Assembly (NCBI GenBank): GCA_003497545.1
Contig: DNNT01000023.1
Span: forward strand, 645 to 6,428
Source of the DNA: Arenimonas sp.
GTDB lineage: Bacteria > Pseudomonadota > Gammaproteobacteria > Xanthomonadales > Xanthomonadaceae
DNA length: 5,784 nucleotides
Reading direction: 5' to 3'
Shown here: positions 1 to 5,784 of the stretch, piece after piece
Numbering within the stretch: the first letter of the stretch is position 1
Layout of the letters: each line of letters starts with the position of its first letter
The notes under the pieces: model-generated
The model's input: the letters and a program-made list of their open reading frames with translations, nothing else
Told to the model about the DNA's origin: nothing
Database searches by the model: none
Position numbers and translations under genes: made by a program

Positions 1-1035
1 CAGGTAGTGCAGGCCGCTCAGGCCCAGCACGGTGTCGAGCGAATGCCCGGCGGGCAGGCGCACCAGGCCGCGCGCGGCCATCTGGCCGAAAGCGCGGCGC
101 AGGCGGATCAGCAGGTCGTTGCCCACGCGCACGCCGAAGCCGGCGGCCGGCGACAGCTCGGCCTGGCCGTCGCGGACGCGGCCGAGCGCGCGTTCGACGT
201 CGTCGCTGAAGGCGCGCAGGTCCAGCCAAAGCGCATGCGATTCCTCGCCCGCGCCCGCACCCGGGCCGCGGTCGGCGTCTTCGGGCACGACTGGCGCGAT
301 GCCCTCGGGCTGGCGCTCGAGCAGCGCGCAGCGAGCAGCGTAACCGCGGGTCAGCGGCCACATCGTGTCCTGCTCGGCCTGTGCGAAGGCATAGGGGTTC
401 ACCGAGGCCATCAGCAGCGACTGCACGTAGATCGTCTGCACGTCCTCGGCGGCGCCCGCGGCCTTGTCGTCGCAGGTCTTGCGCTCGAGCTTGAGCGCGC
501 TGGCGAACCGGTGCAGGCGGTGCAGGCCCTGCCAGGCGCCGGCCGGCGCCGGACGGTACACGCGCCAGGCCAGGGCCAGCGCGCGCGAGTAATGCCAGGC
601 CGAGCGCACCAGCGCCTGCAACACCGCGCCGCCGCGCAGGAAAGGCACCGAACCGGCCGGCGAGCAGAGTTCGCAGGCGGCCTGCCGGTAACCCACGGCC
701 AAATGCATGTGCAGGGTTTCGGCCACCGTGGCCGCGCGCGCCTTGTCGGGCGGCAGCGGCAGCGGGCTGCCGGAGAACTGGCGTTCGAGCAGGGTGATGG
801 CCTCGAGCGTGGCGTCGCGCAGTTCCTCGAGCGCGGCCAGGCGCTGGCCGCCCTCGAGCTTCTGGCCCAGCAGGCCGGCCAGCGCGCGGGAGATTTCCTG
901 CTCGGCCGCCTGCGGGTTGGCGCGGGGCAGCGCGGCGACCCAGGCTTTCACCTTCTTCGGATCGGCCGGGAAAGGCGCGGCGCCCCCGGTGGCGGGCGGC
1001 AGGTCCTGGCACAGGCGGCGGTAGCTATCGCTCAT
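1..1035 (-). CDS. Putative PilZ-type c-di-GMP-binding protein, N-terminal part (3' end outside window)
   Basis: The frame is open for 345 codons from an ATG at 1035 to the window edge, so the C-terminus is missing. The start is supported by a GAGGA Shine-Dalgarno sequence (tcctc on the plus strand, 1042-1046), 6 nt from the ATG. I see no signal peptide or membrane segment, so the protein is probably cytoplasmic. Visible landmarks are ALPRANP (residues 35-41), a helical stretch rich in Leu, Ala and Glu (42-85), PLPLPPDKAR (91-100), LHMHLAVGYRQA (108-119), VNPYAFAQAEQDTMW (212-226) and a closing GLSGLHYL (338-345). From memory, this order matches a proteobacterial family of roughly 500-700 residues, often annotated 'molecular chaperone' or 'cyclic-di-GMP-binding protein', whose PilZ-like domain lies C-terminal. 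That domain would be outside the window, so c-di-GMP binding is inferred from family resemblance only. The gene itself is well supported by third-position GC and the clear start; the function is uncertain. Confidence 0.72.
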   Translation of the reverse strand, partial: MSDSYRRLCQDLPPATGGAAPFPADPKKVKAWVAALPRANPQAAEQEISRALAGLLGQKLEGGQRLAALEELRDATLEAITLLERQFSGSPLPLPPDKARAATVAETLHMHLAVGYRQAACELCSPAGSVPFLRGGAVLQALVRSAWHYSRALALAWRVYRPAPAGAWQGLHRLHRFASALKLERKTCDDKAAGAAEDVQTIYVQSLLMASVNPYAFAQAEQDTMWPLTRGYAARCALLERQPEGIAPVVPEDADRGPGAGAGEESHALWLDLRAFSDDVERALGRVRDGQAELSPAAGFGVRVGNDLLIRLRRAFGQMAARGLVRLPAGHSLDTVLGLSGLHYL

Positions 1036-1137
1036 TCGGGGTCCTCGCGAGGGGCACAGTTTAGACCGGGGCGCGGCCCCGCCCCACCCCCGGCCAACGC
1101 TGCAAGGTATCCTGTCGGGCCGTCCCCGGCCTGATCC
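1036..1137. promoter_or_regulatory. Divergent intergenic region between the PilZ-like gene and xseA
   Basis: These 102 bases separate two divergently transcribed genes, so promoters for both should lie here or just inside the genes. I found no convincing -35/-10 pair on either strand. TATCCT at 1108-1113 is a weak -10 candidate for xseA without a matching -35. The role is inferred from gene orientation and not from a recognised motif. Confidence 0.35.
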
Positions 1138-2484
1138 ATGTCCTCCCTAGCCCGCGAACGCCAGGTCCTGCGCCCGTCCCAGCTCAATGCGCTGGCGCGC
1201 GACCTGCTGGAAGGCAGCTTCCCGCAGGTCTGGGTCGAGGGCGAGATCAGCAATTTCTCGCGGCCGGCCTCGGGGCACGCCTATTTCACGCTCAAGGACG
1301 ACCGCGCCCAGGTGCGCTGCGCCCTGTTCCGCCAGAACGCCCAGCGCCTGCGCTTCGCCCCGCGCGACGGCCTGCAGGTGCTGGCCCGCGGCCGGCTGAC
1401 GCTCTACGAGGCGCGCGGCGACTACCAGCTGGTGCTCGACCACATGGAAGAGGCCGGCGAAGGCGCGCTGCGCCGGGCCTTCGAGGAACTCAAGGCGAAG
1501 CTGGCCGCCGAAGGCCTGTTCGACGCGGCGCGCAAGCGCCCCCTGCCCGCCTTCCCGCGCCGGCTGGGCGTGATCACCTCGCCGCGCGGCGCCGCCGTAC
1601 GCGACGTGCTGAGCGTGCTGGCCCGGCGCTTCCCGCTGCTCGAGGCCGAGGTGCTGCCCGTGCCCGTGCAGGGCGACGGCGCCGCCGCCCAGATCCTGGA
1701 CATGCTGCGCCGCGCCGGCGCCAGCGGCCGCTACGACCTGCTGCTGCTCACCCGCGGCGGCGGTTCGCTCGAAGACCTGTGGGCCTTCAACGACGAGGCC
1801 CTGGCGCGCGCCATCGCCGCCTCGCCGGTACTGGTAGTGGCTGCCATCGGCCACGAGGTGGACGTAAGCCTGGCCGATTTCGCCGCCGACCTGCGCGCGC
1901 CCACACCCTCGGCCGCCGCCGAACTGCTGGCGCCCGACGGCGCGGCGCTGCAGGCGCGGCTGCGCCGGGCGCGGCAGCAGCTGGCCGCGCTGGTGGCGCG
2001 CCGGCAAACCGCGGCCGCGCAGCGCGCCGACCAGGCTTTCCTGAAACTGCAGGCGCTGCGCCCGCAGTTGCGCCTGGAACGCGGCCGCAGCCGCCTGGCC
2101 GAACTGCGCCGGCGCCTGGAACAGGCACAGCAGGCCCCGCTGGCGCGCCGCGCCGAACGCCTGGCGCGCCTGCTGCGCCGGCTGGACCAGGCCCACCCGC
2201 GCCGCCGCCTGCAGGAACACCACCATCGCCTTGCGCTGCTGCAGCGCAGCCTGGCCGCCCTGCCCGGCCGCCTGATCGAACCGCGCCGCCTGCACCTGCG
2301 CGGACTGGCCCGCGCGCTGGAAAGCGTCAGCCCGCTGGCCACGCTGGGCCGCGGCTACGCCATCGTGCAGCGCGAAGACGGACGCGTCGTGCGTGGCCCG
2401 GCCGACGCCGCGCCGGGCGAACGCGTCACCGCCCGCCTGGCCGAAGGCCGGCTGCGGCTGCGGGTGGAGCCCGACGCCGGCTAG
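1138..2484 (+). CDS. xseA: Exodeoxyribonuclease VII large subunit
   Basis: This is the catalytic subunit of exonuclease VII, which degrades single-stranded DNA from either end to short oligonucleotides in the cytoplasm and acts in repair. The protein has 448 residues, a normal family length. An N-terminal OB-fold covers about 10-105 ([20 protein letters not shown], 31-50). The nuclease domain carries [14 protein letters not shown] (144-157), [15 protein letters not shown] (201-215) and [20 protein letters not shown] (238-257). D156, R206, H239 and D242 align with the conserved residues reported as essential in E. coli XseA. Residues about 265-375 form a long Arg/Leu/Gln/Ala-rich helical region with repeats such as [11 protein letters not shown] and [11 protein letters not shown]. 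In this family that region is a coiled coil that recruits several copies of XseB. The C-terminal LGRGYAIV signature is at 403-410. The frame opens only after a TGA at 1132-1134, so ATG 1138 is the first possible start; it has no clear Shine-Dalgarno sequence. xseB is not in the window. Confidence 0.97.
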   Translation: MSSLARERQVLRPSQLNALARDLLEGSFPQVWVEGEISNFSRPASGHAYFTLKDDRAQVRCALFRQNAQRLRFAPRDGLQVLARGRLTLYEARGDYQLVLDHMEEAGEGALRRAFEELKAKLAAEGLFDAARKRPLPAFPRRLGVITSPRGAAVRDVLSVLARRFPLLEAEVLPVPVQGDGAAAQILDMLRRAGASGRYDLLLLTRGGGSLEDLWAFNDEALARAIAASPVLVVAAIGHEVDVSLADFAADLRAPTPSAAAELLAPDGAALQARLRRARQQLAALVARRQTAAAQRADQAFLKLQALRPQLRLERGRSRLAELRRRLEQAQQAPLARRAERLARLLRRLDQAHPRRRLQEHHHRLALLQRSLAALPGRLIEPRRLHLRGLARALESVSPLATLGRGYAIVQREDGRVVRGPADAAPGERVTARLAEGRLRLRVEPDAG

Positions 2485-2492
2485 TCGGCGTC
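2473..2492. terminator. Hairpin centred on the shared CTAG stop of two convergent genes
   Basis: GACGCCGG (2473-2480) and TCGGCGTC (2485-2492) flank CTAG (2481-2484). In plus-strand RNA this gives seven Watson-Crick pairs plus one G-U pair closing a CUAG loop. In minus-strand RNA the innermost pair becomes an A-C mismatch, leaving seven pairs and a six-base loop. No T-tract follows on either side, so this is not a classical intrinsic terminator. A role in ending transcription or protecting the 3' ends of both mRNAs is inferred from its position at the convergent junction. Confidence 0.4.
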
Positions 2493-3944
2493 CAGGATCG
2501 CCGGCGCGCGCCCCAGGGCCACCGGCCCGGCAAACTCCACGCCCTCGGCGCCGCCATTCTTGGCGCGGTACATGGCTTCGTCGGCCTTGCGAAGCAGGCC
2601 CTCGGATTCGTCGCCATCCTGCGGGAAACGGGCGATGCCGATGCTCGCGCCCACCACCACCCAGTGGCCTTCGATCGGCACCGGCCGGCTGATCGCCGCC
2701 TGCACCCGCATGGCCACCGCGCGCAGCCAGTCCTCGCCGGTGCTGTCGTCGGTGCCGACGATGACCAGGAATTCGTCGCCGCCCATGCGCGCCACCACGT
2801 CGCCCGGGCGCACCGATTCGCTCAGGCGCTTGCCGATCTCGGCCAGCAGGCGGTCGCCGGCAGCGTGGCCGTAGGTGTCGTTCACCGGCTTGAAGCCGTC
2901 GAGGTCGAAGGACAGCAGCGCGAAGCCACCGTCGCCACGCTTGCCGCGGGCGATGCGCCGTGCCAGCTGCTGCAGGGCCCAGCGGCGGTTGGGCAGGTTG
3001 GTCAGGGAATCCATGCCCGCCAGCCGGCGGATGCGCTGGCGGTCGTGCAGGATGCGCGCCGTGGCCAGCGCGGCCAGCAGGCTCAAGCCCACGCGGAACG
3101 GGAAACCCGGCGTGCTCCACCACGGGCGGGCGTCCCAGCCCTCCTTCGGCACGGCCGAGATCAGCCAGCTGCCGCCGGGAAGGAAGGCCGGCACGCGCAC
3201 GGCCTTCGTTTCCCGCGACAGGCGCGGCCCGCGCACGATGTCGCCGCCGGGGCCGGCGGCGTCGCGACCGACGATGCCCAGCACCAGCTCCTTTTCCAGG
3301 GCGCGGATGCCGGCATTGCGCAGCATCAGCTCGTAATCGAGCGCCATGCTCACCGCGCCCCAGAGCCGGGGCACGCCCTCGCGGTCCACCCAGAGCGGGA
3401 TGCGCACGGCCAGCGCGCGGCCACCCTGGCGCAGTTCGAAGGGCCCGGCCAGCACCGGGCCGTCCTTGCTGATGGCGCGCAGCATGGCCTGCTTCTGGAT
3501 CGGGTCCCCGAGCAGGTCCAGGCCCAGCGCCGCCGCGTTGCCTTCCAGCGGATGGATGTCGCTGACCACGAAGCCGGGGGCGAGGCTGAAGTTGAGGATC
3601 TGCGGCTGGCCGCGGCGAAGCTCGTCGGCCAGCAGTTCGAAGTCGTCCCCGGACAGGCCCTCGTGCTGCACCACCTGCACCGCCAGGCCGCGCACCAGGC
3701 CCACGCTGGCATAGATGTCGGTCTCGAGCCGGGCGCGGAAATCGGACAGGTCGCGCTGCACCTGCGCCTGGCGCTCGCTGAAGTGGCGCTCGCGCTCGAG
3801 CTGGGCGGCGTTGATGCTGAAATACAGGCCGGCCAGCAGCACGGCCAGGCCGATGAGCAGGTGCCTGCCGGGCCGCAGCCAGCCACCGGCGGAATCGGCG
3901 GGCTCGGCGCCGAGCGGCTCGTCATTGGCGCGGCGTTGGGCCAT
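2481..3944 (-). CDS. Membrane CHASE-GGDEF diguanylate cyclase
   Basis: This 487-residue protein is predicted to make c-di-GMP from two GTP at the inner membrane. A transmembrane helix lies at about 28-46. It is followed by a periplasmic CHASE sensor of about 70-205, with the typical stretch [20 protein letters not shown] (139-158) and [14 protein letters not shown] (162-175). A second helix is at about 282-298, then the cytoplasmic GGDEF domain (about 308-470). The domain has [10 protein letters not shown] (312-321), [19 protein letters not shown] (346-364), an intact GGDEF (388-392) and an RxxD I-site (RPGD, 379-382) five residues before it. The cyclase should therefore be active and subject to product inhibition. 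No EAL domain is present. CHASE domains bind small extracellular ligands, but this one's ligand cannot be told. The start at 3944 has no strong Shine-Dalgarno sequence; an in-frame TTG at 3959 is an alternative. The frame continues upstream across the sigma gene's antisense strand, but that part is a shadow. The gene overlaps xseA tail-to-tail by 4 bases. Confidence 0.93.
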   Translation of the reverse strand: MAQRRANDEPLGAEPADSAGGWLRPGRHLLIGLAVLLAGLYFSINAAQLERERHFSERQAQVQRDLSDFRARLETDIYASVGLVRGLAVQVVQHEGLSGDDFELLADELRRGQPQILNFSLAPGFVVSDIHPLEGNAAALGLDLLGDPIQKQAMLRAISKDGPVLAGPFELRQGGRALAVRIPLWVDREGVPRLWGAVSMALDYELMLRNAGIRALEKELVLGIVGRDAAGPGGDIVRGPRLSRETKAVRVPAFLPGGSWLISAVPKEGWDARPWWSTPGFPFRVGLSLLAALATARILHDRQRIRRLAGMDSLTNLPNRRWALQQLARRIARGKRGDGGFALLSFDLDGFKPVNDTYGHAAGDRLLAEIGKRLSESVRPGDVVARMGGDEFLVIVGTDDSTGEDWLRAVAMRVQAAISRPVPIEGHWVVVGASIGIARFPQDGDESEGLLRKADEAMYRAKNGGAEGVEFAGPVALGRAPAILDAD

Positions 3945-4022
3945 GGCGGCAATGTACAACGGCGGCCAGCCGCCCGCCCGGCCGGCTTCTCGGCCGGCGC
4001 GAAAGCCCGTACGCTGGCATTC
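3945..4022. promoter_or_regulatory. Divergent control region between the cyclase and the ECF sigma gene, with a GC-rich inverted repeat
   Basis: These 78 bases separate the start codons of the cyclase (minus) and the sigma factor (plus), so both promoters are expected here or nearby. The one structured element is GCCGGC (3981-3986) repeated after TTCTCG (3993-3998). GCCGGC is self-complementary, so the two copies form both a direct repeat and a 6-bp inverted repeat. I could not identify a housekeeping promoter. Nor could I find a GGAAC-type ECF -35 that would show sigma autoregulation. The regulatory role is inferred from position. Confidence 0.35.
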
Positions 4023-4571
4023 ATGCAGGCGGAACCCACCGACGAGGAGCTGATGCTGGCCTACGGCGCCGGCGACGTGACCGCCTTCCAGCAGCTCTAC
4101 GCCCGCCACCGCGTGCCGCTGTTCCGGCACCTGCAGCGCCAGCTGCGCGACGCGGCGCTGGCCGAGGAGTTCTTCCAGGACACCTGGCAGCGTGTCATCT
4201 CGGCCCGCGGCCGCTACCGGCCCGAGGCGAAGTTCGCCACCTGGCTCTACCAGATCGCCAGCAACCGGGTCACCGACCACTGGCGTGCGAAATCGCACCG
4301 CCCCGACCCGCCCGCGAACGCCGACGAAATCACCGAGCGCCAGCCGGATCACGACACCCCGGAGCGGCGCCTGTCGGCCTTCGAAGAACGCCGGCGCCTG
4401 CAGCTGGCGCTCGAGGAGCTGCCGCCCGAACAGCGCGAGGCGGTGCTGCTGCGACTCGAGCAGGAGCTGAGCCTGGAAGAAATCGGCGAGATCACCGGCG
4501 TTGGCCGCGAGACGGTGAAATCGCGCCTGCGCTACGCCATGGACAAACTGCGCGCGAGGCTGCGGCCATGA
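4023..4571 (+). CDS. ECF-type RNA polymerase sigma factor
   Basis: This 182-residue group 4 (extracytoplasmic function) sigma factor would direct RNA polymerase to a dedicated set of promoters. The sigma-2 domain spans about 20-90: AFQQLYARHRVPLFRHLQRQ (21-40), a core-binding segment around LAEEFFQDTWQRV (46-58), and FATWLYQIASNRVTDHWR (71-88). An acidic/proline linker follows (about 91-118). The sigma-4 domain is at about 126-178, with LPPEQREAVLLRLEQELSLE (133-152) and the helix-turn-helix IGEITGVGRETVKSRL (154-169). Length and two-domain layout are typical of the family, and there is no C-terminal extension. ATG 4023 was chosen because the conserved DEELMLAYGAGD begins only six residues in; a later ATG at 4053 would cut it. 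No good Shine-Dalgarno sequence precedes 4023. The stop TGA overlaps an ATG (ATGA, 4568-4571) in the frame of the next gene. No zinc-finger anti-sigma gene is adjacent. The specific ECF group cannot be assigned here. Confidence 0.94.
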   Translation: MQAEPTDEELMLAYGAGDVTAFQQLYARHRVPLFRHLQRQLRDAALAEEFFQDTWQRVISARGRYRPEAKFATWLYQIASNRVTDHWRAKSHRPDPPANADEITERQPDHDTPERRLSAFEERRRLQLALEELPPEQREAVLLRLEQELSLEEIGEITGVGRETVKSRLRYAMDKLRARLRP

Positions 4572-4584
4572 GCCACCGACCCCC

Positions 4585-4621
4585 GCGCCACCCCAGGCAC
4601 GTTGACACCGGCGCCACCCCA
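4585..4621 (+). repeat. Pair of 11-bp direct repeats in the sigma-VWA spacer
   Basis: GCGCCACCCCA occurs exactly at 4585-4595 and again at 4611-4621, a 26-bp period. It fills much of the 65-bp gap between the sigma stop and the lipoprotein start. The function is unknown; it could be a protein-binding site or a chance repeat in GC-rich DNA. Confidence 0.5.
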
Positions 4622-4625
4622 ACCC

Positions 4626-4629
4626 GGAG
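4626..4629 (+). promoter_or_regulatory. Ribosome binding site of the VWA lipoprotein gene
   Basis: GGAG lies 7 nt before the ATG at 4637. It favours this start over the in-frame ATG at 4568, which overlaps the sigma factor's stop codon. The lipoprotein signal peptide that begins right at 4637 supports the same choice. Confidence 0.7.
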
Positions 4630-4636
4630 CCACGCC

Positions 4637-5784
4637 ATGCGCCATCTCGTCCTCAGCACCCTCTCGATCGCCCTGCTCGCCGCCTGCGCGCACAAGGTCG
4701 CCGAAGAACCCGCCGAACAATCCGCCGACGCCACGCTCGAGAGCATTGAAGTCACCGGCAGCCGCGTGAGCGCGCAGGAAGCCTCGCGCCTGAAGCACGC
4801 CGCGGTCGCCGCGGCGCCGCCGATGGTCGGCATGCCCGCGCCGCTGCCGCCCCCGCCGCCGGCCTACGCCGAAGCCAATACCGAGAACTACGCGCAGTTC
4901 GAGGACAACCGCGTCGTGCGGACCGCCGAACAGCCGGTGTCCACCTTCTCCATCGACGTCGACACCGGCAGCTACAGCAACGTGCGCCGCATGCTTTCGC
5001 GCGGCCAGCTGCCGCCCAAGGACGCAGTGCGGGTCGAGGAGATGATCAACTACTTCGACTACGGCTACCCGGGCCCGGCCAACCGCGATCAACCCTTCCG
5101 CGTCACCACCGCGCTGGCACCCGCGCCCTGGGACGGCAAGCGCGTGCTGATGCAGGTGGGCATCCAGGGTTACGACGTGGAACGCGCGGAAATCCCGCCG
5201 GCCAACCTGGTGTTCCTGGTCGACACCTCGGGCTCGATGGCCACGCCCGACAAGCTGCCGCTGCTCAAGGAAAGCTTCCGCCAGCTGGTACCGCGCCTGC
5301 GCGCCCAGGACCGCGTGACGCTGGTGGTGTATGCCGGCAGCGCCGGCCTGGTGCTGCCGCCGACGCCCGGCGACCGCCACGGCGAAATCCTCGACGCGCT
5401 CGGCCGGCTCGAGGCCGGCGGCTCCACCAATGGCGGCGAGGGCATCGACCTGGCCTACGCCATGGCGAAGCAGGCCTACATCGAAAACGGCGTGAACCGC
5501 ATCGTGCTGGCCACCGACGGCGACTTCAACGTCGGTATCTTCGACCAGCGCGCGCTCGAAACCAAGGTCGAGGACGGCCGCAAGGCGGGCATCGCCCTCA
5601 CCACGCTCGGCTTCGGCGAGGGCAACTACAACGAGGCCCTGGCCGAGAAGCTGGCCGACGTGGGCGACGGCAACCACGCCTACATCGATACGCTGATGGA
5701 AGGTCGCAAGGTGCTGGTCGAGGAAATGAGCTCCACGCTGCTCACCATCGCCAGCGACGTGAAGATCCAGGTCGAGTTCAACCC
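4637..5784 (+). CDS. YfbK-like von Willebrand factor A domain lipoprotein (3' end outside window)
   Basis: The first 382 residues of a predicted envelope lipoprotein are visible. MRHLVLSTLSIALLAAC is a lipoprotein signal peptide with lipobox LAAC and lipidated Cys17. A disordered segment follows, holding IEVTGSRV (37-44) and a proline-rich stretch (about 61-77). The YfbK N-terminal domain is at about 98-145, with STFSIDVDTGSYSNVRRML (102-120) and VEEMINYFDYGYPGP (133-147). The VWA domain starts at about 190 and has a complete metal-binding MIDAS site: DTSGS (D196, S198, S200), T264 in GGSTNGG, and D294 in ATDGDFN. It probably binds a protein partner through a divalent metal. The family usually ends in a DUF3520-type domain, which would lie beyond the window. 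The gene is 65 bp downstream of the ECF sigma gene and probably cotranscribed with it. ATG 4568 in the same frame would add 23 residues before the signal peptide and is less likely. The E. coli homologue yfbK has no well-defined role, so none is claimed here. Confidence 0.93.
   Translation, partial: MRHLVLSTLSIALLAACAHKVAEEPAEQSADATLESIEVTGSRVSAQEASRLKHAAVAAAPPMVGMPAPLPPPPPAYAEANTENYAQFEDNRVVRTAEQPVSTFSIDVDTGSYSNVRRMLSRGQLPPKDAVRVEEMINYFDYGYPGPANRDQPFRVTTALAPAPWDGKRVLMQVGIQGYDVERAEIPPANLVFLVDTSGSMATPDKLPLLKESFRQLVPRLRAQDRVTLVVYAGSAGLVLPPTPGDRHGEILDALGRLEAGGSTNGGEGIDLAYAMAKQAYIENGVNRIVLATDGDFNVGIFDQRALETKVEDGRKAGIALTTLGFGEGNYNEALAEKLADVGDGNHAYIDTLMEGRKVLVEEMSSTLLTIASDVKIQVEFN

Noticed and set aside
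7..1134. 375-residue open frame on the plus strand opposite the left-edge gene
   Set aside because: Composition rich in Arg, Ala, Gly, His and Gln with no recognisable motif; it mirrors the minus-strand gene that has a Shine-Dalgarno sequence and family-like motifs.
1147..3123. 658-residue minus-strand frame across xseA and the end of the cyclase gene
   Set aside because: Low-complexity translation typical of the antisense of a GC-rich gene; it runs antisense through all the conserved xseA motifs.
1779..4571. 930-residue plus-strand frame ending in the sigma factor
   Set aside because: Only the last 182 residues are real (sigma factor from 4023). The rest is out-of-frame xseA and the antisense of the cyclase.
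4602..4607. Perfect TTGACA -35 box in the sigma-VWA spacer
   Set aside because: At 16-18 bp spacing the downstream bases are CCGGAGCC, with no resemblance to a -10, so it is not called as a promoter.
3945..4622. 226-residue upstream extension of the cyclase frame
   Set aside because: It is antisense to the sigma gene, lacks motifs, and would bury the N-terminal membrane helix mid-protein.
4803..4862. GC-rich low-complexity run resembling a short repeat array
   Set aside because: It simply encodes the proline/alanine-rich linker of the VWA lipoprotein; there is no regular repeat unit and no spacers.
4532..5677. 381-residue minus-strand frame opposite the VWA gene
   Set aside because: Shadow of a clearly coding plus-strand gene with signal peptide and MIDAS motifs; its own translation is repetitive and matches nothing.

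Overview
The window is a very GC-rich (about 70%), densely coded bacterial chromosomal segment. It most resembles a gammaproteobacterium of the Lysobacterales (Xanthomonadales) type. That placement rests on base composition, on the way the xseA and VWA-lipoprotein sequences read, and on a 'VTGSR' motif in the last protein; it is an inference and not a search result. I saw no mobile elements, tRNAs, rRNAs or CRISPR arrays. No stretch over 300 bases lacks a gene.

Layout, left to right: (1) a minus-strand gene, cut at the window edge, for a large cytoplasmic protein whose visible 345 residues resemble the N-terminal part of PilZ-associated (c-di-GMP-binding) proteins that are often mislabelled 'molecular chaperone'. 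(2) Divergent from it across about 100 bp, xseA, the large subunit of exodeoxyribonuclease VII, complete with its catalytic motifs. (3) Convergent with xseA, a membrane CHASE-GGDEF diguanylate cyclase with an intact active site and an intact inhibitory I-site. The two convergent genes share one CTAG tetranucleotide as both stop codons, at the tip of a hairpin. (4) Divergent from the cyclase across 78 bp, an ECF sigma factor. (5) 65 bp downstream on the same strand, a YfbK-like von Willebrand factor A (VWA) lipoprotein that runs off the right edge.

The right half reads as a small regulatory unit. The ECF sigma factor and the VWA lipoprotein look like one operon with no recognisable anti-sigma gene between them. 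The cyclase is transcribed away from the same short intergenic region. If the left-edge protein does carry a PilZ domain beyond the window, c-di-GMP synthesis and binding would flank xseA on both sides, but this cannot be confirmed here. The remaining long open frames on the opposite strands are shadows caused by high GC.
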